DNA from: Prolixibacteraceae bacterium
GTDB lineage: Bacteria > Bacteroidota > Bacteroidia > Bacteroidales > Prolixibacteraceae
Assembly: GCA_029975525.1 (NCBI GenBank)
Contig: JARKOX010000117.1
Coordinates: 1 to 47,343, forward strand
Direction: 5' to 3'
Length of the DNA: 47,343 bases
The notes under the pieces: generated by a model
The model's database searches: none
What the model was told of the DNA's origin: nothing
What the model saw: the letters and a program-made list of their open reading frames with translations, nothing else
Translations under genes and position numbers: made by a program
In this document: piece by piece, positions 8,163 through 16,736 of the stretch
Layout of the letters: each line of letters opens with the position of its first letter
Numbering within the stretch: position 1 is the stretch's first letter

Positions 8163-10625
8163 ATGAGCGACCTTTTTGCCGAAATTATCCTCCCGCTTCC
8201 GCTACACGACACCTTTACCTACCGGGTGCCGGAGCAGCTTCGCCGGCAGGCCACGCCGGGGAAACGGGCAATTGTACAGTTCGGCCGCAAAAAGTTCTAC
8301 TCCGGGCTGATCTTTTCGGTCCACGACGCCGCTCCACAAGGTTTCGAAATAAAAGATATCCAGTCGGTCCTCGACGACGAGCCGGTAATCCACCCGGTCA
8401 ACATCCGGCTGTGGCAGTGGATGGCCGAATATTACCTCTGTCCGCTGGGCGACGTGATGAAAGCCGCCCTGCCCTCGGCGCTGAAACTGGAAAGCAGCTC
8501 GATGGTTGCCGCGCTTCCCGGCTCCGGCAACACCCCGTCAGAAACGGAACTGGTCAAACTGGTTACCGCCAAAAGCCTCTCGCTGGCCGAAATTCAGAAG
8601 AAAATGGGCAGCCGCTTTTCCTTCCGCGAACTGCAGCAACTCATCAACCAAAAAATCATCTGCCTCGAAGAGACGGTTTTTGAAAAATACAAACCCAAAA
8701 CTCGCCCCCTCCTGCAGCTCCACCCATCGATGGATTCACCCGAAAAATGGCAGCAAATGCTCGACTCGCTGACCCGGGCGCCCAAACAACAGGAGTTGAT
8801 GCGGCACATCGCCGAAAAAACCGCCCTTTTTTCAGCAAGAAAAAATTTTGAGCTGCCCAAAAAGGAGCTGCTGGCCGACACCACCTTCAGCGAAGCCATA
8901 CTGAACCAGCTGATTGCAAAAGAAATCCTGACGGTCAGACAGGAGACGGTTTCCCGGCTCGATGAAAGCCTGCCGCTGCAAACCGACCTCAACCTGCTGA
9001 ACAACGACCAGCAGCAGGCGCTTGAGAAGATCGGGGAGCTGTTCAAGCAAAAACAGGTGGTGCTGATGCACGGGGTTACCGCCAGCGGAAAAACCGAAAT
9101 TTACATCCACCTCATCGACCAGGTTTGCCGCCAGGGAAAACAGGCGCTCTACCTGGTTCCCGAAATTTCGCTGACCCCGCAAATCGTAAACCGCCTCAAA
9201 AGGGTTTTCGGCAACAAGGTTGGCGTTTACCATTCGCGGATGAACGATGCCGAACGGGCCGAAGTGTGGAACCATGTGCTTTCCTTCGGAAAATCGGATG
9301 ATCCGGCCTGCCAGATCATCCTGGGCGCACGTTCCTCGGTTTTTCTGCCGTTTGCCAATCTCGGACTAATTATTGCCGACGAAGAGCACGAAAACTCCTA
9401 CAAGCAGTTTGACCCGGCTCCCCGCTACAACGCCCGCGACATGGCCGTGATGCTCGGCTACCAGCACCATGCCGCCGTTTTGCTGGGGTCGGCAACCCCT
9501 TCGTTTGAATCGTACATGAATGCCAAAACCGGTAAATACGGACTGGTGGAGTTGCTGAAAAGATACAGCCAGGTTGCCCTGCCCAATATCCGGGTGGCCG
9601 ACCTGCAGCGGGCCTACAAACGAAAAGAGATGCGATCGGTGCTTACCCCCGAGCTGTTTGAAGAGATTGAAAAAGCCCTGCAAAACCAGGAGCAGGTTAT
9701 TCTCTTTCAAAACCGGCGCGGCTACTCCCCTTTTGTGGAATGTATGAACTGCGGCTGGATCCCCAGGTGTGTCAACTGCGATGTGAGCCTCACCTACCAC
9801 AAACAGCAGCGGCGTCTCAACTGCCACTATTGCGGATTCAGCTTCAGAATGCCCGAAACCTGCGGGCAGTGCGGTTCGCCCGATATTAAAACCCGCGGCT
9901 TCGGCACCGAAAAAATCGAAGATGAGATTGCCCCGCTCTTCCCCGAGGCGCGCATCGCCCGGATGGACCTCGACTCCACCCGCTCGCGCAACGCCTTCGA
10001 CAAAATTATTCACCAGCTGGAGGCCCGGAAAATCGACATCCTCGTGGGCACCCAGATGGTTACCAAAGGGCTCGACTTCGAACATGTCAGCGTGGTGGGG
10101 ATCCTCAATGCCGACAACCTGCTCAACTTCCCCGACTTCAGGGCCCACGAACGGGCTTTTCAGCTGATGTTGCAGGTGAGCGGGCGTGCCGGCAGGCTCA
10201 ACAAACAGGGGACAGTGGTCATCCAAACCTCACAACCCGAGCACCCCGTCCTCCGGCAGGTCATCAACCACGACTACGAAAGCCTTTTCCGCCAGTTGAT
10301 GGAAGAGCGCAAAACCTTTCACTATCCTCCCTGGTACCGGCTGATTAAAATAGCCGTAAAACACCGGAACCCGTCGCAGCTGGAGATTGCCGCCACCGAA
10401 CTGGGAAACGCCTTGAAAAAAACGGGGCTTTTTCTGGTGCTGGGCCCCGAATATCCGCTGGTAGCCCGCATCCAGCTCTGGCACATCAAGGAGATCTGGC
10501 TCAAAACCAGTCGTGACAAAAACCTGGCACAGGTTCGCCAGGAGATTGAAACCGCGGTTAAAAACACCCGGCAGCTGCCCTACCTCAGCGGCGCCGTATT
10601 CAACATCGATGTCGACCCGATGTAA
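8163..10625 (+). CDS. priA: Primosomal replication helicase PriA (N')
   Basis: An 820-residue superfamily 2 helicase that reloads DnaB at stalled or repaired replication forks. The N-terminal 3'-DNA-binding domain starts at FAEIILPLPLHDTFTYRVP. The helicase core has Walker A GVTASGKTEIY near residue 305, the Walker B DEEH near 407, and GSATPSFES near 443. The zinc-binding insertion is clear: CMNCGWIPRCVNCDVSLTYH, then CHYCGF and CGQCGS, between about residues 528 and 575. Motifs V and VI follow in ILVGTQMVTKGLDFEHVSVV and QVSGRAGR. Full length, no disruption. It is followed by a 150-base gap and then the PfkB kinase gene. Confidence 0.97.
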   Translation: MSDLFAEIILPLPLHDTFTYRVPEQLRRQATPGKRAIVQFGRKKFYSGLIFSVHDAAPQGFEIKDIQSVLDDEPVIHPVNIRLWQWMAEYYLCPLGDVMKAALPSALKLESSSMVAALPGSGNTPSETELVKLVTAKSLSLAEIQKKMGSRFSFRELQQLINQKIICLEETVFEKYKPKTRPLLQLHPSMDSPEKWQQMLDSLTRAPKQQELMRHIAEKTALFSARKNFELPKKELLADTTFSEAILNQLIAKEILTVRQETVSRLDESLPLQTDLNLLNNDQQQALEKIGELFKQKQVVLMHGVTASGKTEIYIHLIDQVCRQGKQALYLVPEISLTPQIVNRLKRVFGNKVGVYHSRMNDAERAEVWNHVLSFGKSDDPACQIILGARSSVFLPFANLGLIIADEEHENSYKQFDPAPRYNARDMAVMLGYQHHAAVLLGSATPSFESYMNAKTGKYGLVELLKRYSQVALPNIRVADLQRAYKRKEMRSVLTPELFEEIEKALQNQEQVILFQNRRGYSPFVECMNCGWIPRCVNCDVSLTYHKQQRRLNCHYCGFSFRMPETCGQCGSPDIKTRGFGTEKIEDEIAPLFPEARIARMDLDSTRSRNAFDKIIHQLEARKIDILVGTQMVTKGLDFEHVSVVGILNADNLLNFPDFRAHERAFQLMLQVSGRAGRLNKQGTVVIQTSQPEHPVLRQVINHDYESLFRQLMEERKTFHYPPWYRLIKIAVKHRNPSQLEIAATELGNALKKTGLFLVLGPEYPLVARIQLWHIKEIWLKTSRDKNLAQVRQEIETAVKNTRQLPYLSGAVFNIDVDPM

Positions 10626-10749
10626 CGCCCCGGCCAATGCGGCTCCCCCGACAATATACAGACCAACATTTCAGACGGTTTCCGGATTATTCGGGCCGTT
10701 TGTTGAAACTTTGCCGATTTCCATCTATTCCCGCGCTATGGAAAATTAC

Positions 10750-10757
10750 TACCTTTA
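10750..10757 (+). promoter_or_regulatory. Candidate -7 element of the PfkB kinase gene
   Basis: TACCTTTA differs from TAnnTTTG in the last base, the same variant as upstream of priA, and lies 18 bases before the GTG start. No TTTG was found at the right distance upstream, so support is weak. Confidence 0.35.
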
Positions 10758-10775
10758 CCGCTTTAAAAATCCGGC

Positions 10776-11801
10776 GTGGAAAAAAACGAAATAAGAGATC
10801 TTTTCAGACAGTTTGAGAAAATCACGGCATTGGTTATTGGCGATGCCATGGTGGACAGTTACCTGTGGGGAAAGGTTGAGCGGATTTCGCCCGAAGCTCC
10901 CATCCCGATTGTTTCGGTGACCCAAAAAGAGAGCCGGCTGGGGGGCGCTGCCAATGTATCGCTCAACCTGCAGGCGCTGGGAGCCACGCCAATCCTTTTT
11001 TCCATTGTCGGGGAGGATGAAAAGGGGAATCTGTTTCGCCGGCTTATGCAAAAGCGGGGGCTCTCTTCCGAAGGAATCTTGGTTGATCCCCGCCGGATCA
11101 CCACGGTGAAAAGCCGCATCATCAGCAATGGCCAGCACATTGCCCGGGTTGACGAGGAGCTGACCGACTTTATCACTCCCGATCTGGAAGCGGCAATGTT
11201 GAAAGCGGTCCGGCAAACGGTTGAAAACCGGCCCGTCGATGTGATCATTTTTGTTGATTACGACAAGGGGGTGATCACTCCGTCGCTTTTCCGCAAAATA
11301 AATGCGCTGGCCATCGAAAAAGGAATTCCTACGGCGGTGGATCCCAAAAAACGAAATTTCGGCCTTTATGAAAACGTTGACCTGTTCAAACCCAATTTCA
11401 AGGAGTTTGTGGAAGGGACCAAACGGCCGGTTGCCAAAGGCGACCTCGAAGCGCTGAAGAACGCCGCCGATCGTTACCGGCAGGAGAAGTTGTTCAAACT
11501 GATTTTTATAACACTTTCCGAGCTGGGGGTTTTTATCAGCAATGGCACCAGCCAGTCGCACTTTCCGGCCAACATCCGCTACATTGCCGATGTTTCGGGG
11601 GCCGGCGACACGGTGATGAGTGTGGCCAGCCTCTGTCTGGCGGCCGGCATTCGCCCCGAGGTGATGGCACAGCTCTCCAACCTGGCCGGAGGATTGGTGT
11701 GCGAACAGGCGGGTGTGGTTCCCGTCGACCGGGAACAGTTCAGCAAAGAGCTGGAAAAAACAATTTTACCAGAACTATTCCTCTGTAAATCAGCAACCTG
11801 A
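10776..11801 (+). CDS. rfaE1: PfkB-family kinase, heptose 7-phosphate kinase-like
   Basis: This 341-residue sugar kinase resembles the N-terminal kinase half of HldE/RfaE, which phosphorylates D-glycero-beta-D-manno-heptose 7-phosphate for LPS core synthesis. Signs are VIGDAMVDSYLWGKVERISPEAP near residue 18, the PfkB signature RLGGAANVSLNLQALGA near 51, VDYDKGVITP near 157, and the ATP/catalytic DVSGAGDTVMSVAS near 272. The DVSGAGD segment has Ser where DTxGAGD is usual. The adenylyltransferase half (RfaE2) is absent, as in Bacteroidota where the two functions are separate genes. The only available start is GTG at 10776, because an in-frame TAA lies 12 bases upstream. Another PfkB sugar substrate cannot be excluded. 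Confidence 0.82.
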   Translation: MEKNEIRDLFRQFEKITALVIGDAMVDSYLWGKVERISPEAPIPIVSVTQKESRLGGAANVSLNLQALGATPILFSIVGEDEKGNLFRRLMQKRGLSSEGILVDPRRITTVKSRIISNGQHIARVDEELTDFITPDLEAAMLKAVRQTVENRPVDVIIFVDYDKGVITPSLFRKINALAIEKGIPTAVDPKKRNFGLYENVDLFKPNFKEFVEGTKRPVAKGDLEALKNAADRYRQEKLFKLIFITLSELGVFISNGTSQSHFPANIRYIADVSGAGDTVMSVASLCLAAGIRPEVMAQLSNLAGGLVCEQAGVVPVDREQFSKELEKTILPELFLCKSAT

Positions 11802-11829
11802 TTCAGCCTCTGCTGGCCAACACTCAAAA

Positions 11830-11864
11830 TTGTTCCAAGCAGTTTCTGAAAAATATTAACTTTG
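11830..11864 (+). promoter_or_regulatory. Promoter of parAB
   Basis: TAACTTTG at 11857-11864 is a full match to TAnnTTTG, with TTG at 11830-11832 (24-base spacer, slightly long) as the possible -33 element. The frame-opening TTG at 11862 is part of the -7 box; the parA ATG at 11889 lies 25 bases downstream. Confidence 0.55.
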
Positions 11865-11888
11865 AAACCTGTCAAAACAAATCATTTT

Positions 11889-12692
11889 ATGGGGAAAATC
11901 ATTGCCTTGGCCAACCAAAAAGGAGGAGTTGGCAAAACAACCACAACCATTAACCTGGCTGCGAGCTTGGCTGTTCTCGAACAAAAAGTACTGGTTATCG
12001 ATGCTGATCCCCAGGCCAATGCAACTTCTGGCCTCGGGTTCGACCTGAAAACCATCAAAACCAGTATCTACGAATGTATTGTTGACGAAATCGATATCCG
12101 GAAGATTATCCTGAATACGGAGATCAGCAACCTCGACCTGATTCCCTCACACATCGACCTGGTGGGGGCCGAAATTGAGATGCTGAACCTGCCCAACCGC
12201 GAAAAAGTGCTGAAGCACACCATTGAGGAACTGAAAAAAGAGTACGACTTTATCCTGATTGACTGCTCGCCGTCGTTGGGGCTGATCACGGTCAATGCCC
12301 TCACTGCGGCCGACTCGGTCATCATCCCGGTACAGTGCGAATATTTTGCCCTCGAAGGGTTGGGAAAACTGCTCAACACCATCAAAATCATCCAGAACCG
12401 CCTCAACCCGGAGCTGGAGATCGAAGGCTTTTTGCTCACCATGTACGATTCGCGCCTCAACCTGTCGAACCAGGTTTACGAAGAGGTGAAGCGCCATTTC
12501 CAGGATATGGTTTTCGAAACGGTCATCCAGCGGAATATCAAACTCAGCGAAGCGCCCAGTTACGGCAAGCCGGTTGTTCTTTACGACGCCAGTTCGCGGG
12601 GCGCCATCAACCACATGAACCTGGCCCGCGAAATCCTTCAGCGCAACGACATGACCCGGTTGCGCAAGGAAGAAAAATTAATCAATCAGTAA
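11889..12692 (+). CDS. parA: Chromosome partitioning ATPase ParA (Soj)
   Basis: A 267-residue ParA/MinD-type ATPase that moves ParB-bound chromosome origins. The deviant Walker A motif ANQKGGVGKTTTTINLAASL is at residues 7-26, with both signature lysines. Walker A' is in VLVIDADPQANATSG near 39-53 and Walker B in YDFILIDCSPSLGLITVNAL near 115. The late segment YDASSRGAINHMNLAREIL is typical. No N-terminal helix-turn-helix is present, so it is the short chromosomal type. The ATG at 11889 is chosen because the longer frame opens inside the -7 box. parB follows after 13 bases, forming the usual parAB operon. Confidence 0.95.
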   Translation: MGKIIALANQKGGVGKTTTTINLAASLAVLEQKVLVIDADPQANATSGLGFDLKTIKTSIYECIVDEIDIRKIILNTEISNLDLIPSHIDLVGAEIEMLNLPNREKVLKHTIEELKKEYDFILIDCSPSLGLITVNALTAADSVIIPVQCEYFALEGLGKLLNTIKIIQNRLNPELEIEGFLLTMYDSRLNLSNQVYEEVKRHFQDMVFETVIQRNIKLSEAPSYGKPVVLYDASSRGAINHMNLAREILQRNDMTRLRKEEKLINQ

Positions 12693-12705
12693 AAAAACTG
12701 CCTGC

Positions 12706-13578
12706 ATGGTAAAAAGGAATGCTTTGGGACGGGGCCTCGGCGCCCTGATCGACGATGCCGACAAAATAAAAGAGCAGGTTTCGGGAATTGCCGAAATCGA
12801 AGTATCCAAAATTGAAGCCAACCCTTTTCAGCCCCGCACCCGCTTCGACCAGGAAGCGCTGGAGGAGCTGTCGGCTTCTATTCGCGAAATCGGGCTGATC
12901 CAGCCCATCACCCTGCGAAAATTTGACGGGGAGAAGTTTCAGATCATTGCCGGGGAGCGCCGTTTCAGGGCTGCGCAGATGGCCGGCCTCACCAAAATCC
13001 CCGCCTTCATCCGCGAAGCCGACGACGACGGCATGCTGGAGATGGCCCTGGTGGAAAATATCCAGCGCGAAGACCTCGACTCCATCGAAATTGCGCTCAG
13101 CTACCAGCGGCTGATCGACGAATGTAACCTCACCCAGGAGACACTCAGCACCCGCGTGGGCAAAAAACGGTCGACCGTTTCAAACTACCTACGCCTGCTG
13201 CGCCTGCCGGCGGTGATCCAAAAAGGGCTGCGCGAAAAGGAGATCAGCATGGGGCATGCCCGCGCCCTGATCAACATCCCGGAATCGGAAACCCAGGTGA
13301 TGATTTTCGAACAGATCCTGAAATATGACTTCTCGGTGCGCCGGGTGGAAGAGATCGTCCGGAACCTGAATGCCGAAAAATCGGGACAGGAAGAGAGCGC
13401 AACCGAAAAAGGCAAACTGCCACAGCAGTACCACAACTTCCGGGAATCGCTGGCCAAATTTTTTCCGACCCCGGTAAAACTGTCGGTCAACAACGAAGGC
13501 AAGGGGAAAATCATTATCTCCTTCAAATCAGCGGATGACCTCCAGAAGATTGTTAAAATTATTGAAAATCAGAAATAA
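12706..13578 (+). CDS. parB: Chromosome partitioning protein ParB (Spo0J)
   Basis: This 290-residue CTP-dependent clamp binds parS and spreads on DNA for chromosome segregation. The N-terminus carries RNALGRGLGALIDD, the ParA-stimulating type. The CTP-binding N domain has PFQPRTRF near residue 42, IAGERRFRAAQMAGL near 83 (GERRFR box) and LVENIQREDL near 115. A helix-turn-helix follows (LTQETLSTRVGKKRSTVSNYLRLLRLP, about 145-170), then a C-terminal dimerisation domain ending in IISFKSADDLQKIVKIIENQ. Full length. I saw no perfect parS site (TGTTTCACGTGAAACA-like) in the window. A hairpin terminator follows. Confidence 0.96.
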   Translation: MVKRNALGRGLGALIDDADKIKEQVSGIAEIEVSKIEANPFQPRTRFDQEALEELSASIREIGLIQPITLRKFDGEKFQIIAGERRFRAAQMAGLTKIPAFIREADDDGMLEMALVENIQREDLDSIEIALSYQRLIDECNLTQETLSTRVGKKRSTVSNYLRLLRLPAVIQKGLREKEISMGHARALINIPESETQVMIFEQILKYDFSVRRVEEIVRNLNAEKSGQEESATEKGKLPQQYHNFRESLAKFFPTPVKLSVNNEGKGKIIISFKSADDLQKIVKIIENQK

Positions 13579-13592
13579 AGGATTTTATACAC

Positions 13593-13622
13593 TGCCGGAA
13601 ATACCGGCAATCTTTTATTTTT
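13593..13622 (+). terminator. Terminator of parAB
   Basis: TGCCGG (13593-13598) pairs with CCGGCA (13604-13609) around the loop AAATA, followed by ATCTTTTATTTTT. The T-tract overlaps the -7 box of the next gene, so terminator and promoter are packed together. Confidence 0.7.
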
Positions 13623-13623
13623 G
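13616..13623 (+). promoter_or_regulatory. -7 element of the DUF5683-type gene
   Basis: TATTTTTG is a full match to TAnnTTTG inside the T-tract of the parAB terminator. The TTG at 13621 that opens the longest frame is the end of this box. Confidence 0.5.
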
Positions 13624-13641
13624 CCACAAAATTTGGAGGTA

Positions 13642-14244
13642 GTGACGGGAATTTCCGGAAAAAAAAATATCATTCTACTGATCCTGTTGAGTTTATGGTG
13701 CGGGACAGTATGGGCACAGGAACAGCCTGCTGACACGGTTTCCGTGAAGCAGGCCGTTCATTCCCCCCGAAAAGCGGCAATCTATTCGGCCGTTCTTCCC
13801 GGATTAGGCCAGGCCTACAACAAAAAGTACTGGAAAGTCCCGCTGGTTTATGTCGGGTTTGGTACGTTGGGTTATTTTATCGACTGGAACAACGACCGTT
13901 ACGACCTGAGCAAAAGGGCCTACCGCGACCTGACCGACAACGATCCCAACACCACGGCTTACCTCCAGCTGAAAAATATCCAATATTACGATCTGGATAA
14001 CCCGACCAGTGTAGCCAACCTCAAACAGGCGCTGGTCAGGAGCCAGGACTACTTCCGCCGCAACCGCGACCTGCTGATCATTACCACCGCCGCCTTCTGG
14101 GGGCTGAATGTTATCGACGCCAGCGTGGATGCCCACTTCTTTGGCTGGGACATCAGCGACGATCTCACCCTGAACTGGCAACCCAGCTTGCAGCAGTTTC
14201 AGAATCAAAACATTTTTTGCTTAAATTGCAGGATCACTTTTTAA
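13642..14244 (+). CDS. DUF5683-type membrane/envelope protein
   Basis: A protein of about 200 residues with a signal peptide ending in VWAQ, then the segment SPRKAAIYSAVLPGLGQAYNKKYWKVPLVYVGFGTLGYF, which is the mark of the DUF5683 family found next to parAB and mltD in Bacteroidota. Hydrophobic segments follow near residues 55-75 and 145-165 (LLIITTAAFWGLNVIDASVDAHFFGWDISDDL). Its function is unknown; the PGLGQ-Y motif suggests a membrane protein of the envelope. There is no ATG at the 5' end, so I chose GTG 13642, which has GGAGG just before it; TTG 13633 is the alternative. It ends 42 bases before the transglycosylase start. Confidence 0.75.
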   Translation: MTGISGKKNIILLILLSLWCGTVWAQEQPADTVSVKQAVHSPRKAAIYSAVLPGLGQAYNKKYWKVPLVYVGFGTLGYFIDWNNDRYDLSKRAYRDLTDNDPNTTAYLQLKNIQYYDLDNPTSVANLKQALVRSQDYFRRNRDLLIITTAAFWGLNVIDASVDAHFFGWDISDDLTLNWQPSLQQFQNQNIFCLNCRITF

Positions 14245-14286
14245 ACCGGATTGAAACCAAAACAACAAATTATTATTCCAATTATC

Positions 14287-15900
14287 ATGAGGAGACTGTT
14301 TAACGTACTTCTCGTCGTATCGCTGCTGATGCTGGTTATTACGCCAACGGGCAGGGCCGACGAGAAGACGAAAAAATTCCAGATTCCAGCAGCCGTTGCC
14401 TCCCTCGACACCCTTGACTGCGACACCATTTTTCCCGAATCCGAAGAGGAGATGAACGCCCTTTTCTCCGAAACGCTTGACAGCATGGCCCACAGTTGGT
14501 ATGTCACCAACTTTTTCCTGACCGACAGTATTGAAGTTGACCTGGCCGGCCCTCATCCGTCCGCCATTCCCGACTCGGTGCTGATCGCACGGTTACAAAA
14601 TATCCCGTCGGAAGTCAGCCTCCCTTTTAACAATGTGGTCCGTAACTACATCGAAATGTACACGGCCCGCAAACGCAGCCAGGTGGAGATCATGCTGGGC
14701 CTGTCGGAGTTTTACTTCCCGGTTTTCGAGGAGATATTCGACCGCTACGACCTGCCGCTCGAACTGAAATACCTCTCCATCATCGAATCGGCGCTGAACC
14801 CGCGGGCAACCTCCCGCGCCGGCGCCATCGGCCTGTGGCAGATTATGTACGGAACCGCCAAACTGCTGAAGCTGGAGGTCTCTACCTTTGTTGACGAACG
14901 GCGCGACATGCTGCGCTCGACCGACGCTGCCGCCCGCTACCTCAAGGAACTCTACGGAATTTACCAGGACTGGCACCTGGTGATCGCCGCCTACAACTGC
15001 GGCCCCGGCAATGTAAACAAAGCCATCAAACGGGCCGGCGGAAAAACCGACTACTGGAAAATCTACAACGCCCTGCCGCGCGAAACCCGCAACTATGTCC
15101 CGGCGTTCATTGCGGCAACCTATGTGATGAACTATTTCAACGAACACCAGCTGACCCCGCGGCTTCCCTCGCATTCCATCGTCACCGACACCATTCAGGT
15201 GAACCAGTACCTCAACCTGAAACAGGTGGCGGCCAATCTGGAGATCGAGCTGGAAGAGCTGCGCGACCTGAACCCGGTGTACCGGCGCGATGTGATCCCG
15301 GCCAAACCCGATAAAAAATATCCGCTCCGCCTGCCGCAGCAATTTATTGCCAGCTATCTTGAACGGGAGGACACCATTGCCGCACACGAACGCGAAAAAT
15401 TCTTCCCCAGCAATACCCTGGCCATCCCCGAATCGCAGACAGCCAGCCACTTTGAGCCTGTCGACATTAAAGGAAAGGCCAAAGTCCAATATACGGTCAA
15501 AACGGGCGACAATCCGGGATTTATCGCCGGATGGTTCAACGTACGCCTTGCCGACCTGCGCTACTGGAACAACATCAACCGAAACCTGATCCGGGCCGGA
15601 CAAAAACTGGTTATCTATGTTCCGGAAGAGAAAAAAGAGCACTACGCCAAAGTAAACGAAATGAGTTTCGAAGCCAAACAGGCGATGATCGGGAAAACAG
15701 CGACACCCGCCGCACCACCGGCGCCAGTGGCCGACGATGCCAACTTTGTTTATTACACCGTTAAAAATGGCGACAACCTTTGGACCATTGCCCAAAAGTT
15801 TCCGGGGACTTCAAATACCGAGATCATGAAGCTCAACAACATCACCGATGTCAGGAGCCTTTATCCCGGCCAGAAACTGAAGATCAAACCCAAAGCATAA
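14287..15900 (+). CDS. mltD: MltD-like lytic transglycosylase with LysM repeats
   Basis: A 537-residue secreted enzyme that cuts peptidoglycan glycan strands, forming 1,6-anhydromuropeptides. It has a signal peptide (MRRLFNVLLVVSLLMLVITP). The SLT domain contains ELKYLSIIESALNPRATSRAGAIGLWQIM with the catalytic Glu of IIESALN near residue 162, then HLVIAAYNCGPGNVNKAI near 237 and TRNYVPAFIAATYV near 273. After it come a degenerate LysM (NQYLNLKQVAANLEIELEELRDLNP, about 306-340) and two recognisable LysM modules (VQYTVKTGDNPGFIAGWFNV near 402 and VYYTVKNGDNLWTIAQKF near 489), the latter ending at PGQKLKIKPKA. ATG 14287 is preferred over an upstream TTG. It is the last gene of the GC-richer block. 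Confidence 0.92.
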   Translation: MRRLFNVLLVVSLLMLVITPTGRADEKTKKFQIPAAVASLDTLDCDTIFPESEEEMNALFSETLDSMAHSWYVTNFFLTDSIEVDLAGPHPSAIPDSVLIARLQNIPSEVSLPFNNVVRNYIEMYTARKRSQVEIMLGLSEFYFPVFEEIFDRYDLPLELKYLSIIESALNPRATSRAGAIGLWQIMYGTAKLLKLEVSTFVDERRDMLRSTDAAARYLKELYGIYQDWHLVIAAYNCGPGNVNKAIKRAGGKTDYWKIYNALPRETRNYVPAFIAATYVMNYFNEHQLTPRLPSHSIVTDTIQVNQYLNLKQVAANLEIELEELRDLNPVYRRDVIPAKPDKKYPLRLPQQFIASYLEREDTIAAHEREKFFPSNTLAIPESQTASHFEPVDIKGKAKVQYTVKTGDNPGFIAGWFNVRLADLRYWNNINRNLIRAGQKLVIYVPEEKKEHYAKVNEMSFEAKQAMIGKTATPAAPPAPVADDANFVYYTVKNGDNLWTIAQKFPGTSNTEIMKLNNITDVRSLYPGQKLKIKPKA

Positions 15901-15953
15901 TCCCGTCCCGACATCCCAAACCGCCCGGAGAAAAACGATGCCGTGAAAAAATA

Positions 15954-15989
15954 ATTTCGTGCGCACCAGTTTCTCATTTCGTGCGCACC
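15954..15989. repeat. Two 14-bp direct repeats, 22-bp period, with palindromic core
   Basis: ATTTCGTGCGCACC occurs at 15954-15967 and again at 15976-15989. Each copy contains the perfect 8-bp palindrome GTGCGCAC (15959-15966 and 15981-15988). The 22-bp period puts the palindromes on the same DNA face, which suits paired operator sites. Confidence 0.6.
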
Positions 15990-16188
15990 GTTTTTCCCTC
16001 TTCTGCGGCATCGAAAAAGCCGGTCTCCCCGGCCGCTGCCGGAGATAAACTTTTGCCGCGTAACGACCGGCTGTCTGGTCCTTTTTTCCAGCCCCACGCA
16101 ACCTTTTTGCAACTTTGCACATCTTAGTAAATACAGAACCAATAAACTAAGCAGCATGGAACATGAACAGTAGCCAAACCCAACAAAC

Positions 16189-16276
16189 TACCGGGCAACA
16201 ACCAGATTGCAAAGCCCGATACCCCAAACACAACCTGCTCTGATTGCTCTCCTGCCCGGTAACTCCGGTTATCGGG
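16189..16276 (+). repeat. Interleaved inverted repeats (possible pseudoknot leader)
   Basis: TACCGGGCA (16189-16197) is complementary to TGCCCGGTA (16253-16261), and CCCGATA (16215-16221) to TATCGGG (16270-16276). The order A-B-A'-B' is that of a pseudoknot. It lies 38 bases before the ATG of the small lipoprotein. The shorter pair could be chance. Confidence 0.3.
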
Positions 16277-16313
16277 AATATGAAAAAAAATAATTTAAAA
16301 ATCACAAATTAAA

Positions 16314-16688
16314 ATGAAAAAGATTAAATTCCTGAACATCATTACTGTTGGGATATTTCTCATTTATAGTGGTTGCCGTGATAGCCAAATAGTTGAATTG
16401 GGGGATTGTAAACTTGAAAAAATTATTAAATCAGTAAGCGATAAAAAGGCAATTATTTGGTTTGACACCCAAGCACAAAAACATGTTGTTTATAGTGGTA
16501 TTGAAGGCACTTATGACTGTGTAGATATAGGTATTCCCTGTAATCTCCCCGAAAGCTATAATACAAAAGGGCTTATGGTGCTGTTTAGCGGCAATTATTA
16601 TACATGTAATGAGTTTTCCCCAAGTATTCCAGGGGAGACCTACTATTATCTCGAGATAACTAAGATTAAACGCCTTTCAGAAGAATAA
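16314..16688 (+). CDS. Small predicted lipoprotein, function unknown
   Basis: A 124-residue protein with a lipoprotein signal: MKKIK, hydrophobic run, and YSGC with the lipidation Cys at residue 21. The mature part has further Cys residues in GDCKLEK, YDCVDIGIPCNLP and YYTCNEF, and the segment GLMVLFSGNYYTC..IPGETYYYLEITKI, a pattern seen in small Bacteroidota hypothetical lipoproteins. The odd number of cysteines after the lipidated one leaves room for two disulfides plus one. Codon use is AT-rich compared with the upstream block. No function is proposed. It converges on the TPR protein gene, with 48 bases between them. Confidence 0.7.
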   Translation: MKKIKFLNIITVGIFLIYSGCRDSQIVELGDCKLEKIIKSVSDKKAIIWFDTQAQKHVVYSGIEGTYDCVDIGIPCNLPESYNTKGLMVLFSGNYYTCNEFSPSIPGETYYYLEITKIKRLSEE

Positions 16689-16736
16689 CTAACTAATAAA
16701 AAGATACAAAAGAGACACTTTTTAAAAAACTCCTAA

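Larger units (their letters stand above)
15901..16313. other. 413-base intergenic region
   Basis: No gene is supported here. It marks the change from GC-rich housekeeping genes to an AT-richer patch. It holds two copies of a 14-bp direct repeat containing the palindrome GTGCGCAC, and near its end a pair of interleaved inverted repeats (16189-16276) just upstream of the small lipoprotein gene. Confidence 0.5.

Noticed and set aside
11801-13640. parS site near parAB
   Set aside because: No TGTTTCACGTGAAACA or close variant was seen by eye on either strand.
16689-16736. Weak AAAAAG/CTTTTT stem between convergent genes
   Set aside because: Only six A-T-rich pairs; too weak to call a terminator.
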